Source: Platynereis dumerilii (Eukaryota; Annelida; Polychaeta; Phyllodocida; Nereididae). From it: DNA of 64,000 nucleotides. Below the pieces are notes generated by a model that was not told where the DNA came from, searched no databases, and saw only the letters and a list, made by a program, of their open reading frames with translations. This document shows, one piece after another, positions 42,813 to 54,759 of this stretch. Within the stretch, counting starts at the first letter, position 1, and each line of letters starts with the position of its first letter. Both the position numbers and the translations under genes were made by a program. Location: contig JAPTHN010000003.1 of assembly GCA_026936325.1 (NCBI GenBank), positions 70,179,192 to 70,243,191 on the forward strand. Direction: 5' to 3'.

Positions 42813-45800
42813 TATCCACCACAGGACCAATGGTGGAACCTAATTTTTCGATCCAGAATCAATTCAGAAATGGGTTGAAATGATGCAGATGATGGTGGAA
42901 ATACCTACCAAAAGTCATTTTGTGCCTTACCTGGGGCGTATAGGGTCACACAGCCTGTGGAACCCTCCATTCCACCACAGGACCAATGGTGGAACCTTCT
43001 TTTTTTCAACCCAGAGCCAATTCAGAAATGGGTTGAAATGATGCAGATGATGGTGGAAATACCTACCAAAAACCATATTGTGCCTTACCTGGGGCGTATA
43101 GGATCACACAGCCTGTGGAACCCTCCATTCCACCACAGGACCAATGGTGGAACCTTCTTTTTTTCAACCCAGAACTAATTCAGAAATGGGTTGATATGAT
43201 GCAGATGATAGTGGAAATACCCAACAAAAGTCCTTTTGTGCCTTACCTGGGGTGTATAGGGTCACACAGCCTGTGGAACCCTCCATTCCACCACAGGACC
43301 AATGGTGGAACCTAATTTTTCGATCCAGAATCAATTCAGAAATTGGTTGAAATGATGCAGATGATGGTGGAAATACCTAACAAAAGTCATTTTGTGCCTT
43401 AACTGGGGCGTATAGCGACACACAGCCTGTGGAACCCTCCATTCCACCACAGGACCAATGGTGGAACCTTCTTTTTCGATCCAGAATCAATTCAGAAATG
43501 GGTTGAAATGATGCAGGTGATGGTGGAAATACCTACCAAAAACCATATTGTGCCTTACCTGGGGCGTATAGGATCACACAGCCTGTGGAACCCTCCATTC
43601 CACCACAGGACCAATGGTGGAACCTTCTTTTTTTCAACCCAGAACTAATTCAGAAATGGGTTGATATGATGCAGATGATGGTGGAAATACCTACCAAAAA
43701 CCATATTGTGCCTTACCTGGGGCGTATAGGATCACACAGCCTGTGGAACCCTCCATTCCACCACAGGACCAATGGTGGAACCTTCTTTTTTTCAACCCAG
43801 AACTAATTCAGAAATGGGTTGATATGATGCAAATGATGGTGGAAATACCCAACAAAAGTCCTTTTGTGCCTTACCTGGGGTGTATAGGGTCACACAGCCT
43901 GTGGAACCCTCCATTCCACCACAGGACCAATGGTGGAACCTAATTTTTCGATCCAGAATCAATTCAGAAATTGGTTGAAATGATGCAGATGATGGTGGAA
44001 ATACCTAACAAAAGTCATTTTGTGCCTTAACTGGGGCGTATAGCGACACACAGCCTGTGGAACCCTCCATTCCACCACAGGACCAATGGTGGAACCTTCT
44101 TTTTTTTCAACCCAGAACTAATTCAGAAATGGGTTGAAATGATGCATATGATGGTGGAAATACCTACCAAAAATCATTTTGTGCCTTACCTGGGGCGTAT
44201 AGGGTCACACAGCCTGTGGAACCCTCCATTCCACCACAGGACCAATGGTGGAACCTAATTTTTCGATCCAGAATCAATTCAGAAATGGGTTGAAATGATG
44301 CAGGTGATGGTGGAAATACCTAACAAAAGTCATTTTGTGCCTTACCTGGGGCGTATAGGGTCACACAGTCTGTGGAACCCTTCATTCCACCACAGGACCA
44401 ATGGTGGAACCTAATTTTTTGATCCAGAATCAATTCAGAAATGGGTTGAAATGATGCAGATGATGGTGGAAATACCTACCAAAAGTCATTTTGTGCCTTA
44501 CCTGGGGCGTATAGGGTCACACAGCCTGTGGAACCCTCCATTCCACCACAGGACCAATGGTGGAACCTTCTTTTTTTCAACCCAGAGCCAATTCAGAAAT
44601 GGGTTGAAATGATGCAGATGATGGTGGAAATACCTACCAAAAACCATATTGTGCCTTACCTGGGGCGTATAGGATCACACAGCCTGTGGAACCCTCCATT
44701 CCACCACAGGACCAATGGTGGAACCTTCTTTTTTTTCAACCCAGAACTAATTCAGAAATGGGTTGATATGATGCAGATGATAGTGGAAATACCCAACAAA
44801 AGTCCTTTTGTGCCTTACCTGGGGTGTATAGGGTCACACAGCCTGTGGAACCCTCCATTCCACCACAGGACCAATGGTGGAACCTAATTTTTCGATCCAG
44901 AATCAATTCAGAAATTGGTTGAAATGATGCAGGTGATGGTGGAAATACCTAACAAAAGTCATTTTGTGCCTTACCTGGGGCGTATAGGGTCACACAGTCT
45001 GTGGAACCCTTCATTCCACCACAGGACCAATGGTGGAACCTAATTTTTTGATCCAGAATCAATTCAGAAATGGGTTGAAATGATGCAGATGATGGTGGAA
45101 ATACCTACCAAAAGTCATTTTGTGCCTTACCTGGGGCGTATAGGGTCACACAGCCTGTGGAACCCTCCATTCCACCACAGGACCAATGGTGGAACCTTCT
45201 TTTTTTCAACCCAGAGCCAATTCAGAAATGGGTTGAAATGATGCAGATGATGGTGGAAATACCTACCAAAAACCATATTGTGCCTTACCTGGGGCGTATA
45301 GGATCACACAGCCTGTGGAACCCTCCATTCCACCACAGGACCAATGGTGGAACCTTCTTTTTTTTCAACCCAGAACTAATTCAGAAATGGGTTGATATGA
45401 TGCAGATGATAGTGGAAATACCCAACAAAAGTCCTTTTGTGCCTTACCTGGGGTGTATAGGGTCACACAGCCTGTGGAACCCTCCATTCCACCACAGGAC
45501 CAATGGTGGAACCTAATTTTTCGATCCAGAATCAATTCAGAAATTGGTTGAAATGATGCAGATGATGGTGGAAATACCTAACAAAAGTCATTTTGTGCCT
45601 TAACTGGGGCGTATAGCGACACACAGCCTGTGGAACCCTCCATTCCACCACAGGACCAATGGTGGAACCTTCTTTTTCGATCCAGAATCAATTCAGAAAT
45701 GGGTTGAAATGATGCAGGTGATGGTGGAAATACCTACCAAAAACCATATTGTGCCTTACCTGGGGCGTATAGGATCACACAGCCTGTGGAACCCTCCATT

Positions 45801-47745
45801 CCACCACAGGACAAATGGTGGAACCTTCTTTTTTTCAACCCAGAACTAATTCAGAAATGGGTTGATATGATGCAGATGATGGTGGAAATACCTACCAAAA
45901 ACCATATTGTGCCTTACCTGGGGCGTATAGGATCACACAGCCTGTGGAACCCTCCATTCCACCACAGGACCAATGGTGGAACCTTCTTTTTTTCAACCCA
46001 GAACTAATTCAGAAATGGGTTGATATGATGCAAATGATGGTGGAAATACCCAACAAAAGTCCTTTTGTGCCTTACCTGGGGTGTATAGGGTCACACAGCC
46101 TGTGGAACCCTCCATTCCACCACAGGACCAATGGTGGAACCTAATTTTTCGATCCAGAATCAATTCAGAAATTGGTTGAAATGATGCAGATGATGGTGGA
46201 AATACCTAACAAAAGTCATTTTGTGCCTTAACTGGGGCGTATAGCGACACACAGCCTGTGGAACCCTCCATTCCACCACAGGACCAATGGTGGAACCTTC
46301 TTTTTTTTCAACCCAGAACTAATTCAGAAATGGGTTGAAATGATGCAGATGATGGTGGAAATACCTACCAAAAATCATTTTGTGCCTTACCTGGGGCGTA
46401 TAGGGTCACACAGCCTGTGGAACCCTCCATTCCACCACAGGACCAATGGTGGAACCTAATTTTTCGATCCAGAATCAATTCAGAAATGGGTTGAAATGAT
46501 GCAGGTGATGGTGGAAATACCTAACAAAAGTCATTTTGTGCCTTACCTGGGGCGTATAGGGTCACACAGCCTGTGGAACCCTTCATTCCACCACAGGACC
46601 AATGGTGGAACCTAATTTTTTGATCCAGAATCAATTCAGAAATGGGTTGAAATGATGCAGATGATGGTGGAAATACCTACCAAAAGTCATTTTGTGCCTT
46701 ACCTGGGGCGTATAGGGTCACACAGCCTGTGGAACCCTCCATTCCACCACAGGACCAATGGTGGAACCTTCTTTTTTTCAACCCAGAGCCAATTCAGAAA
46801 TGGGTTGAAATGATGCAGATGATGGTGGAAATACCTACCAAAAACCATATTGTGCCTTACCTGGGGCGTATAGGATCACACAGCCTGTGGAACCCTCCAT
46901 TCCACCACAGGACCAATGGTGGAACCTTCTTTTTTTCAACCCAGAACTAATTCAGAAATGGGTTAGAATGATGCAGATGATGGTGGAAATACCTACCAAA
47001 AATCATATTGTGCCTTACCTCGGGCGTATAGGGTCACACAGTCTGTGGAACCCTCCATTCCACCACAGGACCAATGGTGGAACCTAATTTTTCGATCCAG
47101 AATCAATTCAGAAATGGGTTGAAATGATGCAGATGATGGTGGAAATACCTACCAAAAATCATATTGTGCCTTACCTGGGGCGTATAGGATCACACAGCCT
47201 GTGGAACCCTCCATTCCACCACAGGACCAATGGTGGAACCTAATTTTTCGATCCAGAATCAATTCAGAAATGGGTTGAGATGATGCAGGTGATGGTGGAA
47301 ATACCTACCAAAAGTCATTTTGTGCCTTACCTGGGGCGTATCGGGTCACACAGCCTGTGGATCCCTCCATTCCACCACAGGACCAATGGTGGAACCTTCT
47401 TTTTTTCAACCCAGGACCAATTCAGAAATGGGTTGAAATGATGCAGATGATGGTGGAAATACCTACCAAAAGTCATTCTGTGCCTTACCTGGGGCATACA
47501 GGGTCACACAGCCTGTGGAACCCTCCATTCCACCACAGGACCAGTGGTGGAACCTTCTTTTTTTCAACCCAAAACCAATTCAGAAATGGGTTGAAACGAT
47601 GCAGATGATGGTGGAAATACCTAACAAAAGTCATTTTGTGCCTTACCTGGGGCGTATAGGGTCAGACAGCCTGTGGAACCCTCCATTCCACCACAGGACC
47701 AACGGTGGAACCTTTTATCCACCACAGGACCAATTGAATAGTTAG
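42813..47745 (+). repeat. Left arm: about 31 tandem monomers of ~157 bp (type A)
   Basis: Each monomer contains TTCCACCACAGGACCAATGG-TGGAA, then CAATTCAGAAATGGGTTGAAATGATGCAGATGATGG in parts, TGTGCCTTACCTGGGGCGTA and TCACACAGCCTGTGG. Variant types recur in a fixed order of ten, giving a 1,571-bp higher-order repeat (42957-44527 and 45157-46727) with a four-monomer partial unit of 629 bp between. The innermost unit is followed by a single B monomer (47715-47820). Frames of 66-119 codons recur because monomers lack stops; 157 is not a multiple of three, so no repeated protein results. Confidence 0.97.
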
Positions 47746-48430
47746 AGTGAGCTTTGATAAAATGCCTGTAATATATCTCTTAAATGCCATTATGAGTAAT
47801 TAGTTCAGTATGGGGATAAATGATTGATGGAACCTTGCAATCCACCTCAGGACCTGTGGTGGTTCCTGACCTCCTGTGCAGGACAACCCCAAATATTTCA
47901 TTATTTCCAGTAAACATCTCCCGTAAATGCCCAAAATGACCAGGAACATCATCTTCAACCACAGGACCAATGGTGGCACCTGACCTCCTGTACAGGGCAA
48001 CCCCCAGTATTTCATTATTTCCAATAAACATCTCCCCATAAATGCCCAAAATGACCAGGAACATCATCTTCCACCACAGGACCAATGGTGGCACCTGACC
48101 TCCTGTACAGGGCAACCCCCAGTATTTTATTATTTCCTATAAACACCTCACTATAAATGCCCAAACAGACCAGGAACCTCATCTTCCACAGTAGGACTAC
48201 CCTCAACATTTCATTATTTCCAATAAACGCCTGATAATAAATACCCCAAACAACCATGAAACTCCTCTTTCACTACAGAACCAATGGTGGAACCTAACTT
48301 GCAAATTCAAATAAATTCAAATTCAAATAATTTTATTTATACTTGATTAAAAATATAATTATGCAGCACAAGACTACCCTTAATTTTTTTCATTTGCTGC
48401 AATAAGCATCTAATATTAAATTCCCAAGAG
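47746..48430 (+). repeat. Inner left flank: B monomer and degenerate ~115-bp repeats
   Basis: After the B monomer come about four decayed units with CCACAGGACCAATGGTGGCA, GACCTCCTGTACAGGGCAAC, ATTTCATTATTTCCAATAAA and AAATGCCCAAAATGACCAGG. They mirror 53955-54180 on the opposite strand and share wording with 50870-51180. They are older than the homogenised arms. Confidence 0.85.
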
Positions 48431-48432
48431 TA

Positions 48433-49234
48433 GGGGAGACCGGGGTAAGTTGTGCCATCTTTTGCATCAGGCTGATTTTCCGAAAAACCGAAGCCTAATC
48501 AAGTAATCTGAAAGTCAGACATCAAAATACAATACGTTGGCCAGAATCGACCAACGTTTCAGAGCAATCTGACCATTGGGAAGGTCATGGCAGGCATTTT
48601 TAAAAAGTAGGTGCCGGGGTAAGTAGTGCCGCATGACAAGGTAAGTTGATCCGCTTAATTTATTCCAAAACAACCTTGTATTTCACCCGTTTCTTAAGAT
48701 AGATCATTTGTATCATGTTTTTAACTCATGGCTGACATGTTACATGTCATTGAAACTTATCAAACATTTTATGCAAAAATGAAGACAAGTAAAGATGAAT
48801 AAAAAATTCATTCCTATGCCATACCATCGGCACAACTCACCCCAATTATCAAAATGGCACAACTTACCCCAAATTGATTTTCTGGATGAAACTGGTTGTC
48901 AAAATAAATAAACAATGTGAGAAGAAATCTAACAACACAAATGTCGAGATATACCTCCTAACTCCATCCTACCAGAGGGACATCATCTCATTATAAAACC
49001 AAATGACAGAGAAACAAGAATGTCAGTCCTCGGCACTTCAATTTTCAGCAACAAAATTGAATTTGTGAGTGTAGCTTTTCATACCATTATATTTGGTTTT
49101 TTTTTCTTGGTGCCAAATGATGTTGACCAAGTGGGTATATATGGTAGGCATTTCCTTCTTTGCCCAGTTCTTCATTTCACCTCAACAGTGGGCGGGACAA
49201 CTTACCCCGCGGCACAACTTACCCCAGTCTCCCC
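48433..49234 (-). mobile_element. Non-autonomous DNA transposon (family G1), copy B, TA-flanked
   Basis: An inverted relative of 11008-11950, with ends GGGGAGACCGGGGTAAG and GGGGAGACTGGGGTAAG and TA at 48431-48432 and 49235-49236. Collinear words run throughout (CAGGCTGATTTTCCGAAAAA, ATACGTTGGCCAGAAT, GGGAAGGTCATGGCAGGCAT, CCACTGTTGAGGTGAAATG when read in the matching sense). It is shorter by about 140 bp. It lies in the core of the inverted element and so inserted after that core formed. Confidence 0.9.
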
Positions 49235-49236
49235 TA

Positions 49237-49672
49237 CAACATTTAAATAATGCCTGGTAAATTTTACATGAACTCCGCTGCATCCAATGGGCAGATGACA
49301 TTAATACAAAATCAAAATTGTGTACTTACAATTTAATCATGAATATATATTGCCTTGAACCATATATGTCACAAGATTCATGAGTCGTACAAAGAACGCT
49401 CTTTTCTTGCACTGTTTAGGACAAGCATACTTCCACTGGAGATCGAAAATTGATAGATGGTATTGCAAAAGTGTAGAGGAAAATTTGCGTAAATTATAAA
49501 AAGGTGATGTTGAACACGAAGTTCATTTTCTTTTACAATGTAAGTCTTTTGAGGAAGAACGAAATTAAAGTATTTTAAAAAGCTCAAAACAGACAAAACC
49601 ACATGTATATTTTTTGAAAACTGGAGCACCTAGAAAAATTGTAATATTGATGTCAGAAATTAAAGTGACTGC
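49237..49672. other. Core sequence, no gene seen
   Basis: AT-rich, with only short frames. No satellite words are recognisable. Confidence 0.35.
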
Positions 49673-49674
49673 TA

Positions 49675-50596
49675 CAGGGTGGTCAAAAAAAAACTTTACA
49701 GTTGATATTTCATTTTCCAGGCTGCCATGATTGAGTCAGTGCCTGGGTACTTATTGTGTATACAAGCCAAGTATGTTAGATCTTTGGAAAATTGGTTAAT
49801 AATCAAAACGGTTCATTACTTTTTTGATAGCAGACAAAATGGATGCCGTGAGTGCTCCTGCGTTTTTACTACTCTGGGTTGTTCATGGCCCATCAGCAAT
49901 TTTGAAGCTACTGAACTTCACCGGACAAAATAAATACAACGTAAAATGAAATTGAGAAGACAGAGGCACAATTCAGCGCAAACCAGAAGGTGCTAGAGCA
50001 AGTTTAGACTTCACTATGGCCATTATACGATTTTAAAACAAAGCCGTCTGAAGGTGGATGATCAGGGTGTTGAAATCACATGAAAAGTACATTTTAACAT
50101 CTTGAAAGAGCATCTAAAGCCCTGGATAGATAAGACATATAGTGCCACAGATAATTTGATCTTCAAACAAGACGGGGCATGAGCCACACTCCCTTGGAAA
50201 GCCCAGAACTGGATCAAGGTTCGCTCTGTCAAGATTCTCAGCGGGACAATATGGCCCCTGTTATCACAAGATCTCAATCAATGTGATTATTCTGGATGGG
50301 CAAACTTAGAGACAGATCCCTGCAAGACACCAGAGACTTTAGTTGCCCAATAAAGGCATCCATTATGTTTGTATGGGAAAAACGGACACAAAGTTACATT
50401 TTTGACACCTCTGAATCATTTAGGCCTACTGCAGAAAAGTCATCAGTCCAAAAGGACCTCCAAATGAATAAATTGTCTCTAGAAGAGTTATTCTATGCTA
50501 TACAAGTTGTTTTTGCATTGAAAAATAAGCATTTGTTACAATGAGCGTCATCCAAAAAATTATTCATAAGTGTAAAGTTTTTTTTTGACCACCCTG
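49675..50596 (+). mobile_element. Degenerate Tc1/mariner-type transposon, TA target duplication
   Basis: The inverted ends CAGGGTGGTCAAAAAAAAAC and its near-perfect complement are flanked by TA at 49673-49674 and 50597-50598, the canonical target of the superfamily. At 922 bp it is shorter than typical 1.2-1.3-kb elements. Transposase remnants appear in several frames on the plus strand: a QDGA-type motif (about 50168-50182), KAQNWIK, and WPLLSQDLNQCDYS, which corresponds to the WPPxSPDLNPxDYS motif around the last catalytic region. The family sequence SPDLNP is changed to SQDLNQ and stops interrupt every frame. An N-terminal helix-turn-helix is not recognisable. Confidence 0.9.
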
Positions 50597-50598
50597 TA

Positions 50599-52144
50599 AA
50601 TCTATCCTTACTTGTAAAAGAAGTAAATTTCTCTTCAGCTAGAGCCATGTTGCTAAAGATGCAGTAATCCCTATTGTAGTAAGTTTTGTAATTACATTGT
50701 TATCCTGTTTGCAACTCAATGAAACTAAATAATATTAATGCATAAAATCTTCTTGAAACATTTTAGTAATTGAATTTATCTTCTGCTGACCACATGATGA
50801 TGTGTAGCAGATAAATTGATTTGAGTAACTATTATATATATATCAAATTATTCTTCTTAAAATATTTAGGGGAAGAGGTTCCAGCATTGGTGCTGTGGTG
50901 GACGAGAAGGTTACTTGAATGTATAGCCTCCATCATTCGATATTTAGTACCAAGTGGTAAATTTTAAAAGTGGTCCTCTTGAGGGGAGAAGGTCCCAGCA
51001 TTGGTCCTTTGGTGGAGGAAAAGTTCAATGATTTGTGTAATCTCCATAATTTTATATTTAGCTCTGTTAATAAATTTTAACAATGTCCTCTTGAGGGCAA
51101 GATATTCCAGCATCGGTCCTGCTGTATGATGAAGTTACATACCTTGTGCAAACTTCATAATCCCTACCGGGTATAAGATACAAAAATCATGGGTGATATG
51201 CTCACTCCTGCAACAGCTAAAAACTCCTCCCTTAGCGATGCCACTCTCCTAAACTATCCACCTATCCTTATTGATCAATCCTGTCCTTCTGATAACACCA
51301 TAAAACAGTTCCACTGCTGTCTTATTTACGTTTTTCTATGGCAACTGTCCTCTGCCACCAGGGGCGCATGAATCTGCTCAGTAGTTCCGCTTATCACATC
51401 GCCAGGGACTGGCGCCACTGCTCCATTTTCCCGCCAAAAACATCAACACACATCCACACTCCAGTGTCAGCTGCTTTCCATGCCTGCACCCTGGCTGACC
51501 TACTTCTACTCATCGTATCTTCGTGATCTTACCCTCATTTTAAAGCTCTTTCAAAGCCCTGAACGTATCAAGATGTCTCAACTATTATCCAAGCTCCTAC
51601 GCGCTATCTCTCAAGTCTAATCTGCATACAATCACCAATGCATTTTTCACTTTGGCCAGCTTCATCTTCAAGCACAATCTCACAGCAGAGGACTCAGTGC
51701 ATACGCCTGCTGTGTAGAAATTCGCAATGTGCCAAAATATCACTTATTCTTTTTCATCACCAATATACTTCCTGAACTCCATTCACATATTTTCCCTTCT
51801 CACGTATTTCTCTACCATTTGAATCAAAGCACATGCTTTCAGACAAACTGCAGATTTTTATCATTGCCCAGTCAATCTTTCCAGTGCCATCACTGGGAAT
51901 CTACCTCTTCCCTTTCACATATAGTGGGGGTCGGGAGGGGGGTAGGCGCTCCATTCCCCCTAAAAATGTCCCTCAATGGGTATGTCTAGTATTATATATA
52001 TCTATTCCAAGCTATTTTAAAAGAATCAAACAGATGGATAGAAACGGGAAAAAATGCACCCTGCTGGCCTATTTAAGTGGTATTACTTCATAGTCATGTA
52101 ACAATCCTTGATTTTGATCCCACTACTTAATTGGTAAGTTGATC
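50599..52144. other. Core sequence with degenerate satellite relics; no gene seen
   Basis: 50870-51180 holds three decayed repeats (separate entry). 51190-52090 is somewhat C-rich with a G-run near 51925-51945. The frames of 60-86 codons there match no family I recognise. Confidence 0.4.
50870..51180 (-). repeat. Three degenerate satellite-related units in right-arm orientation
   Basis: GAAGGTCCCAGCATTGGTCC-TTGGTGGA and two similar lines recur about every 110-120 bp, with GTCCTCTTGAGGG and TAAATTTTAA words between. The sense agrees with the right arm (GGTTCCACCATTGGTCC), so the polarity switch of the whole element lies between 48430 and 50870. Confidence 0.8.
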
Positions 52145-52935
52145 TAGACTAGAATTATAATTAGAATTAGAATTTATTGGTAAACAAAATACAATTACAC
52201 TTCAACGAATCAACATAACAAATAGCAGAATTATAATACCAATAAAAAAAAAGAACTGACACACTGAATGTGTGTATGTTCCCTAGCAATTTCACAATAT
52301 AATTGCTTAATCTTTATGGAAGAGTGAATGAATATATATTATAGGAAATAAAAATTAATAATAATACTGATAAATAAAGAACATTAATAGGCACTATCAT
52401 ATATACAAAAGTGGTAATGACAATAATCTTAATAATAGTTTTGTATTACAGAATAGCAAAAGATATTCTAGGTAGAGACCACAAATTCCTTAAAATATTA
52501 GTTACTTTCTTTTTAAATGTAAATTTACTACAATTTAAATCAATGACATTCACAACAGTATTCCAAATTTCCGCACCTTTAAATCTGACATGGATTTTAA
52601 CAATTTCTGATCTACAAAATGGTAATCGAAGGTTATTCATATTTCTTGTTCCGTAATGATAAAAAATCAGCTGGATAATTGAACATATCTGAAAACATTC
52701 TCGGCATTTCACCTCTTACAAACTTATACATAAACATCATAATTGTAACTTTATACAATTTAGGTGGTTGTAAAATTTTTAAGTTAATTAAATATACTGT
52801 TCGAAGGTGTTCTTTGACTAACACCTTTAATTCTATGAACCGCCTGTTTTTGCAAAACTTATAGCGAATTTATATAATTAGTATAAGTATTTCCCCATAT
52901 TTCAAGTGCCATCACCATACAATGGCCTTGTTATT
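52145..52935 (-). mobile_element. Degenerate LINE 3' end, minus strand
   Basis: On the minus strand, LEIWGNTYTNYINSL and VLQKQAVHRI (about 52850-52925) lead into LKILQPPKLYKVTIMMFMYKF, GEMPRMFSDMF and RNKKYE. In another frame come LRLPFCRSEIVKI, FKGAEIWNTV and SKFTFKKKVTNIL. These are the tail motifs that follow the RT domain in Jockey/CR1-type LINEs (WGNTY, LQKKAIR, YKFxxLFMYK, FxGxxIWN, FKKxLK). At least one frameshift separates the frames near 52640-52700. The 3' end shows AATAAATTCTAATTC repeats as a tail (52145-52180 on the plus strand). The RT core is missing. Confidence 0.85.
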
Positions 52936-53100
52936 GTAAACCTGGCCAGGCAGGTGCTGTCACCTTAGCGTTCAAAATACCATTTTGACCCAATATCCAA
53001 ATACCTAACTCAAATTCATCATTCAACTAACAGAATTTGAATCTTAGATGTTGTGCGGTGACGGGGCCAGGTCTATAGAGCATTAATTATCAGGCATTTC
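52936..53100. other. Short core stretch, no gene
   Basis: An ACCTGGCCAGG palindromic word occurs near 52941. Otherwise unremarkable. Confidence 0.3.
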
Positions 53101-53937
53101 TTATTATCCATCCAATAACTATGTATCCTTCTATTTTTTTTCCTCAGACCGACAGCATGATGTCATGCTGGTTCAGGATGGCTATTGGTCTGGCAGCTCT
53201 GTGTGATGTGCAGCTGAAGAGCTTGACATCATGCTGACAAGCGAATCAAATTGGCTGGTATAATTAGCAACAACAGAGAGTTAAAGCAAATCCTTAACAG
53301 TTCCATGTCAATGGAATTTTGTTGGTTTTTGTTATTCATTGCACCTGAGTATCCAAACAGTTGGTCAAGTTTCAGTTATAGTTTTGGGTTCCTGGTGATT
53401 GAGCATGGCGAAACACTGCATTGACAGTCAAGATGGGATTCAACCAGCTGTGAGATTTGGTGCAAGTCTTGTTTGTGTTTTACAGTTATTCACTAATCTC
53501 CTTCACCAGCTTGGTGACATGCATTCAGTTGATGCACATTGAGAACAGATATTGGGATCAGATGTTCTCTGTTACCAATTATAAAACCTTCCCATTCCTC
53601 ATCTTCTTCCAATAAAATTTCAAATCATGCCTCCCTGACATCACATGGCGTGCTTAGAATATCCATGTATGCCATTGACTAAATGATGATAATAACACTG
53701 GAGCCTTCACAATGATAAGTTAGTATAATTTAAGAGAAACTGCTTGATGTCATGTTGCTGACTCTCCCGACCAGTGAGAATGTACATATAGCTTGACATC
53801 ACCAAAAAAGCCTTGCATGACATATAGCTTATCTACTCACACCTCAACTGACCAATAGTCACACGGTCTAAGCATGACATCAAGCTTTCAGTCTATGAAA
53901 AAAATCTAAGGATACATAGTTATTGGACGGATAATAA
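53101..53937. mobile_element. 837-bp MITE-like element with about 60-bp inverted ends
   Basis: The left end TTATTATCCATCCAATAACT continues through ATGTATCCTT and T runs to ACCGACAGCATGATG. The right end is the complement with few changes. GCATGACATCAAGC-type words repeat inside. No coding frame; the target duplication is uncertain because TTATTAT is at the tips. It shares the TTATTATC tip with the element at 54206-54697. Confidence 0.85.
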
Positions 53938-53954
53938 TAATCAAATATTGTTGC

Positions 53955-54180
53955 TTCCAAATATTAAGTTTGTCCTTTGCAGAAGGTCAGGTTCCATCAA
54001 TGGTCCAGTTGTGGAAGTTGAGGTTCCCTGTCATCTGGGGCATTGACTATGAGATGTTTATTGGAAATTATAATTATAAAATATTAAGTGTAGTCAGGGG
54101 CAGGGGTTAGGTTCCACCATTGGTCCAGTGGTGGATTGAAAGTTTCCTTTGTCAATGTAAGCCCATACTGGTCGAATTAC
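53955..54180 (-). repeat. Inner right flank: degenerate repeats mirroring 47800-48000
   Basis: The reverse complement reads CCAATGGTGGAACCTAAC, TTTCCAATAAACATCTC and AATGCCCCAGATGACAGG, in the same order as the left inner flank. This is the strongest sign that the inverted symmetry extends beyond the homogenised arms. Confidence 0.85.
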
Positions 54181-54205
54181 TTATTATGATGTATTATAAG
54201 TGATA

Positions 54206-54697
54206 TTATTATCGTTTTCATAGCAATGTGTTTTTTGAAAACTTCGTTTTGCAGTTAAACCGTGACATCATCGGGTATCTGTCAATGTGATTGGTCTAAT
54301 CTTCAATCTGTGACATATCAGTTCAGAGTTTGACATCACAGTTAATGACAAAGGAATTTAAAACTGTCAGACAATGTTACTACTTGTGTACAACCACAAC
54401 AAACAACACATATCTAAGTTGAGTGTTGCTGTTTTTCACAATACACCGGTCATCACAATTTCTAAATAAAAAAAAATTTATCAGTAATTGCAAATATCCT
54501 TTGAGGCTAAGTAGCCTGTTTGATTCATTTACAGTGCATAGTGAAACATACATCATCCATGTGTCACTGTATTTTGTCAGTTTCCTGAAATCTGTTCTTG
54601 TAATAAACGAAATTATTCAACTAATCTCTGTCATCACAGTTTAGGAATGAAGCAAATTGCAAACTTGAAAAACACGTAGCTATGAAAACGATAATAA
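54206..54697. mobile_element. 492-bp MITE with about 75-bp inverted ends
   Basis: TTATTATCGTTTTCATAGC continues through GTGTTTTT-AA and TTTGCA to GTGA-ATCA. The right end is the complement with moderate changes. No coding frame above chance. The tip resembles that of 53101-53937. Confidence 0.85.
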
Positions 54698-54759
54698 CCA
54701 TGAATTTTATCAATAGTCGAAACAAAAAATAAAATTTCTTCTGTAAAATAAAAAAGTTT

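Noticed and set aside
42957-47745. Recurrent 66-119-codon frames beginning MEPSIPPQDQWW
   Set aside because: They are the satellite read in one frame. The unit length is not a multiple of three, the frame breaks at nearly every unit, and there is no codon-level conservation.
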